A DNA stretch of 64,000 nt from Hathewaya histolytica. Its GTDB lineage: Bacteria; Bacillota; Clostridia; Clostridiales; Clostridiaceae. The translations under genes were made by a program, and so were the position numbers. The notes below the pieces were generated by a model. That model was not told the DNA's origin and did not search any database. It saw nothing but the letters and a program-made list of their open reading frames with translations. Positions 45,510 through 55,526 of the stretch are shown in pieces; the stretch's first letter is position 1; each line of letters opens with the position of its first letter. The stretch spans positions 1,612,001 through 1,676,000 of the forward strand of contig NZ_LR590481.1 of the NCBI RefSeq assembly GCF_901482605.1, given 5' to 3'.

Positions 45510-48500
45510 TTATCTTTTTAACTTTTCTTCCTTTTTTGTGTTGTTTTTATTTTCTTTATTCTCTCTCTTAGGCTCATCTTTCTTTAATCCTAAAATATCA
45601 GGATACTCAAATTTATAGTTTGGCTTTTGCTTTAATATCTCATTCTTAAAATATCCCTCATATACAGCTTTTGCTACTTCCGCTGCGTATGCTCCATGTC
45701 CTCCGTCAAAGAGGACTACTGCTACTGCTATTTCTGGCTCATCAAAAGGTGCAAAACCTACATAGTTACCATAAGAAGTTCTTCCTACTTCATTTTGAGT
45801 ATTACTAAAAGTAGAGGAACCAGTCTTACCACCATTATTAATTGGGAAGTTTTTAAATACATTAGCAGCTGTACCACCTTCTGAAGTAACTTCTTGCATT
45901 CCCTTTTTTACAGAAGCAACAGTAGCAGGACTTATATTAGTCTTTTCTACTATTTCCGGCTTATTAGAATAATCTTTTATAACCTTACCATCAGGATCAG
46001 TTATTTTGTTCACTAGGTGAACCTTATATCTATTACCACCATTCACAAGTGTTGCTACATAATTGGCAAGTTGTACTGGGGTAAATTGATTTAATCCTTG
46101 TCCTATAGATGCATTGTAAAGATTAGTACCACTTTTTATTTCTCCAGCAGCATCATTTATAGAAGATTGAATAGCATTTACCATACCATCTATATCTTTC
46201 TCCGTATATCTCTTTGAATTTAAATCCTTTGAAAACTTAATTAAATCTTTTAAAAGTTTTTTTATCTCTACTTGCGCATTCTTCATATTTTTATTATTAT
46301 TAATCATTTGTAACTTTATCTTATCACTAAGTTTCTTTTTTATCTCATTAACATTAGAATCGTCCTTAGAATTTGGAACAATATTTATTCCCTTATAATT
46401 TATACCCCAAATAGAAGCCGTTCCCTTATTTAGAAAATCATATAAATTATACATATACAAAACAGATAAGGTCTTTCTACCACTTTCAAAATTATATACC
46501 TGTCCAAAGTTCTCATCTAATTCAATTCCAGTTGAATATACAGGATTTTTATCTGGATCAGCCCCTAATCCAAATTGCCAAGCATATTTTGCAATCATGT
46601 TTAAACCTTGTTTTGTTTCTACGCCGCCTTTACTAAAAAGTCTATCCCCAATTTCATACATATAATAGTTATTAGAATCTCTTAAGGCTTCAATCAAGTT
46701 TTGATTTCCATGACTTCCTTTATACAAGTTATATTTCCAACTGGCACCTTTATACTGCCTATATCTTTTATTATATGGACCAGCATCATATATCCTTGTA
46801 CCTTCTGTAATAACATTTTCCTCAAGTCCTGCAACAGCCGTAACTGGTTTAAAAATAGAACCAGGTGGTATTAATGATTTTGTACCATAATTATAAAATG
46901 GTTTTGGATATATATCATATATATCCTCTCTTATGGTTTTGTTTCCTTCTATTCCTTTAGCTAATGGGAACATTTCATCTAATATAAAATCTTCTTTTTG
47001 TTTTGGATTCATGGAAGAGATATTTTTTCCATTAATTGTACTTAGACTAAGTAACCCTCTCTCTTTTATGTAATTTCTACCAAAACTTTCTAAATCAGGA
47101 CTAAAGAATTTTTTGTATTCCTCTGGAGAAAGTTTTCCTGGAGTTGTAAATAAATTTGGATCATATCCAGGCCTGCTTACAAGGGCTATGAGTTCCCCAT
47201 TTTTAACATTTATAACTGCAGCAGCGCCTCTAGTTGCATTCCCCTTATCAACATCGTCCTTTTCTCCACTAGGTTTCCTATCTTTAAGCTGTTGTAATCT
47301 TTTTAGTTGATCGTCAAGGGCTTTTTCAGCTATTTTCTGAACATCTTTATCTATGGATAAGTGTATATTATTTCCGGGATAAGGAGTCTGTTCTCCTAAA
47401 CTTTTTACCTTTCTTCCATACTTATTTGTCTCTATACTTTCTTCACCTTTAGTTCCTCTTAAAAGTTCTTCATACTTTTCCTCTATACCAGCTGCTCCAA
47501 TATAATCAGAACTTGCATCATAGCCCTTTTCTGCATATTTATTTTCTTCATCCGAATTTATCTTTCTTATGTATCCCAGAATAGAAGATGCAAGATCTTT
47601 ATTAGGATATTCCCTAATTGGTTGCTTTAATATGGATACCCCTGGCAATTCTGATTGTAACTGTTCAAAAATATAAGCAGTTTCCTCTTTTAAGTCATTA
47701 GCAATTATAACTGGCTTATATCCCGAAAAACTTTGCATTTTTATTTTGTCCTTTATAAGAACAAAATCTCTAATAGTCTTCAAGTCACTCTTTTGCTTTA
47801 GATACTGAGTCTTAACTTCTCGTGATAAGCCTTTCCATTCCTTCTCTAATTCCTTATTAATTTTTTCTCTATTTACATCAGATTTGCTAGAAAAACTATT
47901 CATCTTTTCATTAAAATAATCTTCTTTTACAAGATCATATATTTCATATCTTTTTTTTACTAAAATATCAAAAACTTCTTCTGCGGTGTATTTTTTAAGC
48001 TCATTATCTATTAACTTTTTTTGGTCTTCTTTTAAATCAGCAAGTTTTTTATCTCCAAAATGTTTTCTTAGAATTTCTTCATCAATACCCCTATCTTTTT
48101 TAAATCTGGTTTCATTCCATTCTATAGCGCTTTGATTAGATGTATTGAATTCAAATCTATAAGGATCTATTTTAAGAGGAAAATCATCTTCAAGCCCAGC
48201 CCCATTCTCCTTTAATATTTTAATTACTTTCTTCATTGTAGGATAAAAATTCTTCTTACTTTCCTCTGTTTCAGTAAATATAAGCATAGAACTTTGCCTA
48301 CTTGTAGCTAATATGTTGCCATTTCTATCTTTAATTTCTCCACGTGGCGCAGACTTAAGTACCATTTTATGTGTATTAAAGTTGGCTTTTTCATTATAAA
48401 AATCACCCTTTACTATTTGAAGATAAAAAAGCCTTGAAATCAGAGTAACATATATAAATGCCAAGCATATTAAAAAACCATTAAACCTATTAAAAGCTCT

Positions 48501-48515
48501 TTTTTTCTTTTTCAT
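45510..48515 (-). CDS. mrdA: Penicillin-binding protein 2, elongasome transpeptidase
   Basis: Class B PBP of 1001 residues, unusually long. N-terminal helix at 12-33, a pedestal/dimerisation domain from LKSAPRGEIKDRNGNILAT, and the transpeptidase with S553-IFK, S614-NN and K897-TG. Extra length comes from a charged helical insertion at about 150-260 and another between the SxN and KTG motifs (about 685-790). Long PBP2 proteins with such inserts are seen in clostridia. The Lys-rich cytoplasmic start and Lys/Glu tail (KRENKENKNNTKKEEKLKR) are typical. It follows mreD by 11 bases and partners with RodA. Confidence 0.93.
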   Translation of the reverse strand: MKKKKRAFNRFNGFLICLAFIYVTLISRLFYLQIVKGDFYNEKANFNTHKMVLKSAPRGEIKDRNGNILATSRQSSMLIFTETEESKKNFYPTMKKVIKILKENGAGLEDDFPLKIDPYRFEFNTSNQSAIEWNETRFKKDRGIDEEILRKHFGDKKLADLKEDQKKLIDNELKKYTAEEVFDILVKKRYEIYDLVKEDYFNEKMNSFSSKSDVNREKINKELEKEWKGLSREVKTQYLKQKSDLKTIRDFVLIKDKIKMQSFSGYKPVIIANDLKEETAYIFEQLQSELPGVSILKQPIREYPNKDLASSILGYIRKINSDEENKYAEKGYDASSDYIGAAGIEEKYEELLRGTKGEESIETNKYGRKVKSLGEQTPYPGNNIHLSIDKDVQKIAEKALDDQLKRLQQLKDRKPSGEKDDVDKGNATRGAAAVINVKNGELIALVSRPGYDPNLFTTPGKLSPEEYKKFFSPDLESFGRNYIKERGLLSLSTINGKNISSMNPKQKEDFILDEMFPLAKGIEGNKTIREDIYDIYPKPFYNYGTKSLIPPGSIFKPVTAVAGLEENVITEGTRIYDAGPYNKRYRQYKGASWKYNLYKGSHGNQNLIEALRDSNNYYMYEIGDRLFSKGGVETKQGLNMIAKYAWQFGLGADPDKNPVYSTGIELDENFGQVYNFESGRKTLSVLYMYNLYDFLNKGTASIWGINYKGINIVPNSKDDSNVNEIKKKLSDKIKLQMINNNKNMKNAQVEIKKLLKDLIKFSKDLNSKRYTEKDIDGMVNAIQSSINDAAGEIKSGTNLYNASIGQGLNQFTPVQLANYVATLVNGGNRYKVHLVNKITDPDGKVIKDYSNKPEIVEKTNISPATVASVKKGMQEVTSEGGTAANVFKNFPINNGGKTGSSTFSNTQNEVGRTSYGNYVGFAPFDEPEIAVAVVLFDGGHGAYAAEVAKAVYEGYFKNEILKQKPNYKFEYPDILGLKKDEPKRENKENKNNTKKEEKLKR

Positions 48516-48526
48516 TTATACCACCC

Positions 48527-49018
48527 TTAAAATTTCCAATAATTTTTCATAAAAGACTTTTCTGAAAGCTTAAATAAAAATTGGTACATAAATATAGCTA
48601 CTACAAAATTATACAAACTTATGTAAAAAGCAGACTTAAGTGTAATAGTTTGTTTTATAAAAAATGTTATAGCAATAAGTATAATTCCTTTTAATAAGCT
48701 TAATCCAAAATTGAATATAACTGGCATCAAAAACTTTTCTTTAAAAATAGCCCTTCCTATTTGAGTTGCTATTATACAAACAATTAAATTTGAAAGTGCA
48801 TTTACCCCAAGTGTTCCATTAAAATAAATATCCTGAAGCAATCCTGTAGTAACTCCTATTATTATAGAATGCTCCATATCATTTAATATAGAATAGGATA
48901 TGGCAAATACTAAAAGAAGACTTGGAAAATATCCTTTAATCGCTATAAAAGGCATTAATGTATTATCCAACATTAAACATACCACTACACATAATGCTAT
49001 TGTAAAAAATTTTTTCAT
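48527..49018 (-). CDS. mreD: Rod shape-determining protein MreD
   Basis: A 163-residue membrane protein with about five helices and almost no soluble part, the size of MreD. It includes GLLQDIYFNGTLGVNALSNL, the most conserved MreD segment. Located between mreC (12 bases) and PBP2 (11 bases) with AAGGAG before the ATG. Part of the elongasome. Confidence 0.92.
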   Translation of the reverse strand: MKKFFTIALCVVVCLMLDNTLMPFIAIKGYFPSLLLVFAISYSILNDMEHSIIIGVTTGLLQDIYFNGTLGVNALSNLIVCIIATQIGRAIFKEKFLMPVIFNFGLSLLKGIILIAITFFIKQTITLKSAFYISLYNFVVAIFMYQFLFKLSEKSFMKNYWKF

Positions 49019-49030
49019 AGTGATTTCTCC

Positions 49031-49885
49031 TTAATATTTCACTTCTTCTATTTCTCTTTGTTCCCTGGAAACAACTATAAATAGTTCCTCTAGTTTATTC
49101 AGCTTTACAGAAGGATTCACTATGCCATATTTAACAAATTGCCCTTTATCCTCTTCCACCTTAGTAACCTTGCCAATGGAAATGCCCTTTGGATAAATTC
49201 CACCTAAACCTGATGTTATTATATTATCCCCTTCTTTTATGTCAGCTTCTAAATTAGACATTTCTATCTTAGCCATTGGATTGTTACCTTGATCCTTCCA
49301 TCCCTTTACTATTCCATTATTATCTTTAGAACGTTGATTAAATGCAGCTATAGATACGTTTTCGTTTCCTATTGTTTGCACGATAGCCCAATTAGTTCCA
49401 ACTGAAGTCACTTGTCCCACTAGTCCTTCGTGGGTTATCGCAACCATTCTTTTTTTTATTCCACTATCAGAACCCTTATTAATTATATACCCTTCTAAAT
49501 AACTATTTCCAACTACCCCCGTTATATCGCATCCGATATAATCATAGTCATTTTTCTCTTTATAATTTAACATTTTTCTTAATCTTTCATTCTGACTTTT
49601 TAAATTATCATATTCAATAAGTTTAGCCTTTAATTTATTATTTTCTTCCAATAGCATTTCATTTTCTTTTTTTACACTTCCAAAATTAAAAACAAAATTA
49701 ACTGTGCCTTTTATCTTTGAATTTATTTTATATAAACCTCTTTGGATCGGATTTAAAATAACGCCCACACCATTACCAACCATATTTATATTATCCCTTT
49801 TACCTGTATATGCTATAAGAACTAAAAACCCCACACACAATATAAGTATTATTATAATTAGCCTATTCTTTTTAAGAAACTTCAT
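49031..49885 (-). CDS. mreC: Rod shape-determining protein MreC
   Basis: Bitopic elongasome scaffold of 284 residues: transmembrane helix 7-26, coiled coil about 75-110 (KKENEMLLEENNKLKAKLIEY), then the beta-barrel domains with DITGVVGNSYLEGYIINKG, GLVGQVTSVG and ITSGLGGIYPKGISIGKV. It follows mreB by two bases and has only a weak AAGA ribosome site, so translation is probably coupled. Confidence 0.95.
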   Translation of the reverse strand: MKFLKKNRLIIIILILCVGFLVLIAYTGKRDNINMVGNGVGVILNPIQRGLYKINSKIKGTVNFVFNFGSVKKENEMLLEENNKLKAKLIEYDNLKSQNERLRKMLNYKEKNDYDYIGCDITGVVGNSYLEGYIINKGSDSGIKKRMVAITHEGLVGQVTSVGTNWAIVQTIGNENVSIAAFNQRSKDNNGIVKGWKDQGNNPMAKIEMSNLEADIKEGDNIITSGLGGIYPKGISIGKVTKVEEDKGQFVKYGIVNPSVKLNKLEELFIVVSREQREIEEVKY

Positions 49886-49887
49886 TT

Positions 49888-50928
<1,041 letters not shown>

Positions 50929-51612
50929 TTACAATATTCCTTTTTCTTTTAAACTTATATAAGTTCCATTTCCAATAATTATATGATCAAGTAAATCTAC
51001 GCCTAAAATCCGTCCACTATCTTGTATCCTATTTGTAACATTAAGATCTTCTCTACTAGGTGTAGGATCTCCAGAAGGATGGTTATGAAAGATTACAATA
51101 GAAGTTGAATTTTTAATAATCGCCTCCTTGTATATCTCCCTTGGGTGAACAATGGATGAATTAACAGAACCAAGAAATACGTTTTTTTCATATATAACTT
51201 TATTTTTAGTATTAAGCATAATTACTTTTAATATTTCTTGTTTTAAGTACCTCATCTCCTCCATTACATATTCTGCAGCATCTCTAGGAGAACATATCTT
51301 ATAATTCTCACCAGACCTATAACTTCTAAAACGTTTAGATAGTTCTGCTATAGCTATAAGCTGCGATGCTTTTGCACTACCTATTCCCTTAAGATCAGTA
51401 AAATCTTCTTTTGTGGATGTTAAAAGACCATTTAGTCCGCCTCTTTCTTTTATTATCCTAGCACTTAAAGACAGCACATTTTCATCCTTGCTTCCAGTTC
51501 TTAAAATTATAGCTATAAGCTCACTATTCGTTAGTGCCTCAGGCCCATATCTTAGGAGCCTCTCTCTAGGTCTTTCATTTTGAGGTAATTCTTTTAAGGT
51601 TATATTTTTCAA
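50929..51612 (-). CDS. radC: RadC/YsxA-type JAB protein
   Basis: A 227-residue protein with an N-terminal helix-hairpin-helix region (LKGIGSAKASQLIAIAEL, about 74-92) and a C-terminal JAB/MPN metal site in FHNHPSGDPTPSREDLN. Although named RadC, its DNA-repair role is disputed. Start is TTG 51612, eight bases after AAAGGTG. It lies between maf and mreB, the standard Firmicutes position. Confidence 0.95.
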   Translation of the reverse strand: MKNITLKELPQNERPRERLLRYGPEALTNSELIAIILRTGSKDENVLSLSARIIKERGGLNGLLTSTKEDFTDLKGIGSAKASQLIAIAELSKRFRSYRSGENYKICSPRDAAEYVMEEMRYLKQEILKVIMLNTKNKVIYEKNVFLGSVNSSIVHPREIYKEAIIKNSTSIVIFHNHPSGDPTPSREDLNVTNRIQDSGRILGVDLLDHIIIGNGTYISLKEKGIL

Positions 51613-51629
51613 AGTTTATCACCTTTCTA

Positions 51630-52211
51630 TTATACAATTACCCCCATACCCTTTAATGTTAAATATAATTTATTTAGTGGTAATCCAACCACATTAAAAT
51701 AGCACCCTTCAACTTTCTCTATAAACTTGGATGCACCAGTTTGAATCCCATAAGCACCCGCTTTATCAAAAGGTTCTCCTGAATTAATGTACTCATTTAT
51801 TTCATTTTTAGATAAATTCATAAAAGTTACTCTTGTGCACTGGAAATCTTCTTTTATTATATTCGACTCACAATTATATATAGTAAATCCGGAGTAAACC
51901 TCATGTGTTCTCCCACTCAAACTTTCAAGCATGTGAAAGGCTTCCTCCGCCCCCCTTGGCTTCCCCAAGATCCTACCTTCATGATAAACCACTGTATCAC
52001 ACGAAATAATTACCTTTCCCTGTGGATTGTTTAAATTATCATAAACTTTTAAAGCCTTTCCTTTAGATACTTTTTTAACGTATTCTCCAGGGTTACCTTC
52101 AAAGCTTATGGTCTCTTCATCAAAATCACTTTTCACTACAATAAAATTATCTACTAATTCTTTAAATAAGTCCTGCCTTCTTTGTGAAGCAGAGGCAAGT
52201 ATAATTTCCAC
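51630..52211 (-). CDS. maf: Maf-like nucleoside triphosphate pyrophosphatase
   Basis: A 193-residue enzyme that removes non-canonical nucleotides (dTTP/UTP pyrophosphatase type). Characteristic sequence: ILASASQRRQDLFKEL at the N-terminus, VISCDTVVYHEGRILGKPRG, SGRTHEVYSGF and DKAGAYGIQTGASKFIEKVEG. Start is GTG 52211 with AGGAGTGAT upstream. First gene of maf-radC-mreBCD-PBP2. Confidence 0.95.
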   Translation of the reverse strand: MEIILASASQRRQDLFKELVDNFIVVKSDFDEETISFEGNPGEYVKKVSKGKALKVYDNLNNPQGKVIISCDTVVYHEGRILGKPRGAEEAFHMLESLSGRTHEVYSGFTIYNCESNIIKEDFQCTRVTFMNLSKNEINEYINSGEPFDKAGAYGIQTGASKFIEKVEGCYFNVVGLPLNKLYLTLKGMGVIV

Positions 52212-52462
52212 AGTATCACTCCTAATTAAATTATTGCCAAAAATATTACATTTAATATATATTTGTATTAAACTTTTTTATCTTAGTTGTCTTTTTAAGA
52301 CAGAAATAGAGTTATTTGTCAAAAAACTCTTTTCTTTTTACATCTTATATAGTTTATCATTTAATAAATTTATAAACAAGTATGTATATATTCATTTTAT
52401 AAAATTTTTAAATTTGTAAAGCTTTTGTAATTCTTTATTAAAGAAATTTTAAAGAAAACTAA

Positions 52463-52482
52463 AGGATAGCCAAAGCCATCCT
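52463..52482 (-). terminator. Terminator after the SPOR-domain gene
   Basis: AGGATAGCC-AAA-GCCATCCT-type hairpin with one mismatch, followed on the minus strand by TTTAGTTTTC, 16 bases past the stop. Confidence 0.7.
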
Positions 52483-52497
52483 CTTATGTGTAACATA

Positions 52498-53340
52498 TTA
52501 TTTTATATCTTTAAAAAGTTTAAATAAAAATTCATAATTACTTTTTAAATTATCTTTTTTTAACTCTTTTGGAAGCTCATTTATATGCTTTTTCAAACTC
52601 ACTAAATTAGTATAATTCTTTTCTTTCTTATTTCCTTCTTTTAAGTCGGCTGTCCACTTTTTTATATTATCCGTTTTTATTTCTTTTATGTTTCTTTCAT
52701 TTAGTTTATTTAATACTTTTAATAATGCATCTGACAATTTTCCTATTTGCTCTGTATTAGTATTATCCTTAGATATTGTAATCTTGAACTTGGCACCTTC
52801 AATATTACCTTTTTTAAGTTCTTCTATAACCTTATTTGATTCCTCTTGAAAAAAAACTCCATTTATGACCTTATATAAATCTCCCTCTTTCAATATAAAG
52901 GGAGCTCCAACTTCTTTAACAGAACTTAGAACGTGTTTTGCATTTTCCTCACTTTTAAAAACTCCACACTGAACACTATAAAATGTCATATACGACCCTT
53001 CGTTACTATTAATACTCTCATGCTCATTTCCGTTTTTTACCTTAGTGCTATTTTTCGAACTTACTTCCTGCTCTTTTGATTTATTTTTATCTTTATCTAT
53101 ATTACTTTTAATATCTTTGTCAGTTTTATTCTGCTCTTTTTTCAAATTAAACTCTTTTTTTAAATTATCTAGACTTATAGACGGAAGCTTATCTCCAATC
53201 CCAGATTTATTAAATATAAAACTTTTAAATATTGTTGCTAATAAAAAAGCAATTATTACGCTTATTATTAATAAAATAATTATGTTATTAGAATTTTTAG
53301 GTTTCTTATTTCCCTTTATGTTATATCTAGTATATTTCAT
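52498..53340 (-). CDS. SPOR-domain membrane protein
   Basis: A 280-residue bitopic protein: short basic cytoplasmic start, one helix (about 20-42), a lysine/glutamate-rich linker (about 60-115), and a SPOR domain (about 118-195: TFYSVQCGVFKSEENAKHVLSSV ... YKVINGVFFQEESNKVIEELKK). SPOR domains bind denuded glycan at division or spore septa. A helical C-terminal region of 80 residues follows. Good GGAGGG before the ATG. Unlinked to other genes by spacing; sits upstream of maf on the same strand. Confidence 0.85.
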   Translation of the reverse strand: MKYTRYNIKGNKKPKNSNNIIILLIISVIIAFLLATIFKSFIFNKSGIGDKLPSISLDNLKKEFNLKKEQNKTDKDIKSNIDKDKNKSKEQEVSSKNSTKVKNGNEHESINSNEGSYMTFYSVQCGVFKSEENAKHVLSSVKEVGAPFILKEGDLYKVINGVFFQEESNKVIEELKKGNIEGAKFKITISKDNTNTEQIGKLSDALLKVLNKLNERNIKEIKTDNIKKWTADLKEGNKKEKNYTNLVSLKKHINELPKELKKDNLKSNYEFLFKLFKDIK

Positions 53341-53441
53341 TTTTATCCCTCCATTGTAAAAGTTATTTCTATTAAATTCTATGAGAGATAATTTTTTTTA
53401 TTACTAAATTATACAATTTCACATATATATAAGTTTTTACT

Positions 53442-53960
53442 TTATACCATGAAACTTTTTCCTAGAATAATCATATCTTTTTTTTGTTCGTTTATATTGT
53501 AAAATTCTTTTGATACCCTTAAAACTTGAAATCCATTCCCCTTCCAAAAATCCAAATATTCTTTTTCATCCTTTGCAACACCAGTGTATATAGTATTTAC
53601 ATCATGATAATTCCTTAAAAATTTTATGATGTTTTTTAGTATACTATTGGCAAGTCCATTCTTTATATATATTTCTTTTATAAAAAGACAATTAATCCAT
53701 GCCATATTACAACTTTTAAACTCTATTCTACCTTTTAAAAATCCTAGGAATTCATCTTCTTTATTTAAAAATTTAAGAAATATTTCTCCTTCAGTTAAAT
53801 AGTATTCTAAAAATCTTTCATATAAATCTTCTTTTTTTAAAACATTAGTATTTTGCATAAAACAATTATTATTAATTATCTCATCATTAATTGTTTTAAT
53901 GTCGTCTTTCACTACATTTCTAACCTTTATACCTTCCGCTTCAAAATCCATATACAACAT
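53442..53960 (-). CDS. GNAT-family acetyltransferase, substrate unknown
   Basis: A 172-residue protein with the GNAT fold pattern: IKVRNVVKDDIKTINDEI at the start, central strand IFLKFLNKEDEFLGFLKGRIEF, then a motif A-like region CLFIKEIYIKNGLANSILKNIIKFL and YLDFWKGNGFQVLRVSKEFY near the end, as in acetyltransferases where FWKKNGF is common. Motif A lacks the usual R/Q-x-x-G-x-G/A and is degenerate (YIKNGLAN). ATG 53960 follows GAGGTGG. Function unassigned. Confidence 0.7.
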   Translation of the reverse strand: MLYMDFEAEGIKVRNVVKDDIKTINDEIINNNCFMQNTNVLKKEDLYERFLEYYLTEGEIFLKFLNKEDEFLGFLKGRIEFKSCNMAWINCLFIKEIYIKNGLANSILKNIIKFLRNYHDVNTIYTGVAKDEKEYLDFWKGNGFQVLRVSKEFYNINEQKKDMIILGKSFMV

Positions 53961-54041
53961 AGCCCTTACCACCTCTAAGTAATAAAATTCTACGCATTTT
54001 AATATTTTCCTTTTAATTTATTAAATTATAAAAACATAAAA

Positions 54042-54104
54042 AAATAGCACTTATACAAAGGTATTCTATGTAATAACAGAAACCTATTTATACAAGCACT
54101 ATTT
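54042..54104 (-). terminator. Long terminator hairpin after the acidic-protein gene
   Basis: Outer arms AAATAGCACTTATACAAAGGT and a complement with two G-U pairs enclosing a 20-base loop, followed on the minus strand by TTTTTTTATG. It lies 14 bases past the stop at 54118. Confidence 0.7.
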
Positions 54105-54117
54105 CTCTAAATACTTT

Positions 54118-54708
54118 TTAAGAATACATCAAAGTTAATCTAATAATACTTTTAACAATTGCTTCAGCTTCACGTCGTGGTATACCACACCTAACTAACC
54201 TTCTTATTATTGCTGGATTACTTCTCGCAATTCTCATAAATATTCTATCGACTCGATTATCTCTCTCCATATCTTCTTTTTCTTCTGATATCATGTTTTC
54301 TTCATTCCTATAATATTCCTCATTAACTAAATATCTTTCTTCTATAAATAGAGGCACACCAAAATTAGGTTTTATTGAATCTTCTGTTCTAAAAAATTCA
54401 TCTTCGAATTCCTCATATTTTTCCTCATCTACTTTAATATATTCTTCATTAAAAATTCTCTCTTCTTCTTCACTCCACATATCATACTCTTGTTGAAACT
54501 CTTCCTCATCAAACTCTTCCGAGTCTTCATCTCTATATAGGTCTTGTTCAAAATAACTTTCCATAAAATCCTCTACATATGTTTCATCTGAACTTCTAGC
54601 CAATTCTTCTTCCCCAACTTTAAACTCCATATCCATCTCAATAGGAACCATGGCATAATCTTCATTACTTAACTCGAGGCTATCGTATTTATCTAAATCT
54701 ATTTTCAT
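54118..54708 (-). CDS. Highly acidic protein, unknown function
   Basis: A 196-residue protein I do not recognise. Residues 20-150 are extremely rich in Glu and Asp with many Tyr and Phe (for example EEFDEEEFQQEYDMWSEEEE), while the last 45 residues switch to a basic helical segment (DRIFMRIARSNPAIIRRLVRCGIPRREAEAIVKSIIRL). No signal peptide or membrane helix. A strong AGGAGGG precedes ATG 54708, and a terminator follows, so it is monocistronic and well translated. The basic end could bind nucleic acid or the acidic part of a partner. Might be a spore or DNA-mimic-like protein; not established. Confidence 0.6.
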   Translation of the reverse strand: MKIDLDKYDSLELSNEDYAMVPIEMDMEFKVGEEELARSSDETYVEDFMESYFEQDLYRDEDSEEFDEEEFQQEYDMWSEEEERIFNEEYIKVDEEKYEEFEDEFFRTEDSIKPNFGVPLFIEERYLVNEEYYRNEENMISEEKEDMERDNRVDRIFMRIARSNPAIIRRLVRCGIPRREAEAIVKSIIRLTLMYS

Positions 54709-54767
54709 TCATAACCCTCCTGAAATAAATTACACTATTAATCTATGTTTAAGAATTTAAAATGATA

Positions 54768-55382
54768 CTATTTTATCATACTCATGTGACTCAAAATTTT
54801 TTCTCCCATAAATAATCTTTTATTTACAATGTCCCAGTTTAAAGTTTTCATAAAGGTATCTATATAAGCTTTTCTATTTATTCCGAAATCAATCATATAG
54901 GCATGTTCATACACATCTAACACAATCAAAGGTATGGAACATAAAACCACGCCCTCATCATGGCCATCTAACCCTAGCACATGAAGTTTAGAATCCTTTG
55001 GTTCAAGAGTTAATATACACCATCCACGTACGGAAAGTGCAGTCTTTTTAAAAATTTCTTCAAATCTTTCAAAACTTCCAAAATCCCTCTTTATTTTACT
55101 TAAAAGTTGAATAGAAATCCCCCTTCCGCTATCACATATATTTTGAAAATATAATTCATGTAACTTTACACCATCTAAAGCAAAACTTTGCCCTTTCATT
55201 AGTGAGCGCATCTTGCTATATATCTGATTTCCTTCACCAAAGTTTTTTTCCGTATCAAGTATACCCCATATCTCATTGGTCTTATTTACATATCCCCCAT
55301 ATAATTCATAATGTTGATCTAATTGGTTTAAAGATATTCCTTTTACAGTCTTAAAGTTAAACTTTTCTTTCTGTAGCACCAA
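54768..55382 (-). CDS. Fe/Mn superoxide dismutase family protein, divergent clostridial type
   Basis: A 204-residue protein of the Fe/Mn SOD family. The four metal ligands are retained: H24 (LDQHYELYGGYV), H75 (VKLHELYFQNI), D156 and H160 (LDVYEHAYMIDFG). The second-shell KHH motif after the first ligand is replaced by LYGG, and the position usually Gln is in GLDGHDEG. Clostridial members of this branch share the H-x-x-LY-GYV pattern. Start TTG 55382 with AGGGGG seven bases upstream. It is 59 bases upstream of the acidic-protein gene. Metal binding is likely; dismutase activity is uncertain. Confidence 0.78.
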   Translation of the reverse strand: MVLQKEKFNFKTVKGISLNQLDQHYELYGGYVNKTNEIWGILDTEKNFGEGNQIYSKMRSLMKGQSFALDGVKLHELYFQNICDSGRGISIQLLSKIKRDFGSFERFEEIFKKTALSVRGWCILTLEPKDSKLHVLGLDGHDEGVVLCSIPLIVLDVYEHAYMIDFGINRKAYIDTFMKTLNWDIVNKRLFMGEKILSHMSMIK

Positions 55383-55449
55383 ATTTTTTCCCCCTAAAAT
55401 TAATTTCTATATATAATATGTAACTTTAATATAATTGTCCCAGAAATAA

Positions 55450-55477
55450 AAATAGCACTAATAATATAGCGCTATTT
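55450..55477 (-). terminator. Terminator after the YitT gene
   Basis: AAATAGC-CTA arms with one mismatch, followed by TTTTTATTT on the minus strand, 50 bases past the stop at 55527. Confidence 0.65.
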
Positions 55478-55526
55478 AGAATTCGTATAAAATACTATTT
55501 AATTTCTCATATTAAACTACAATATA

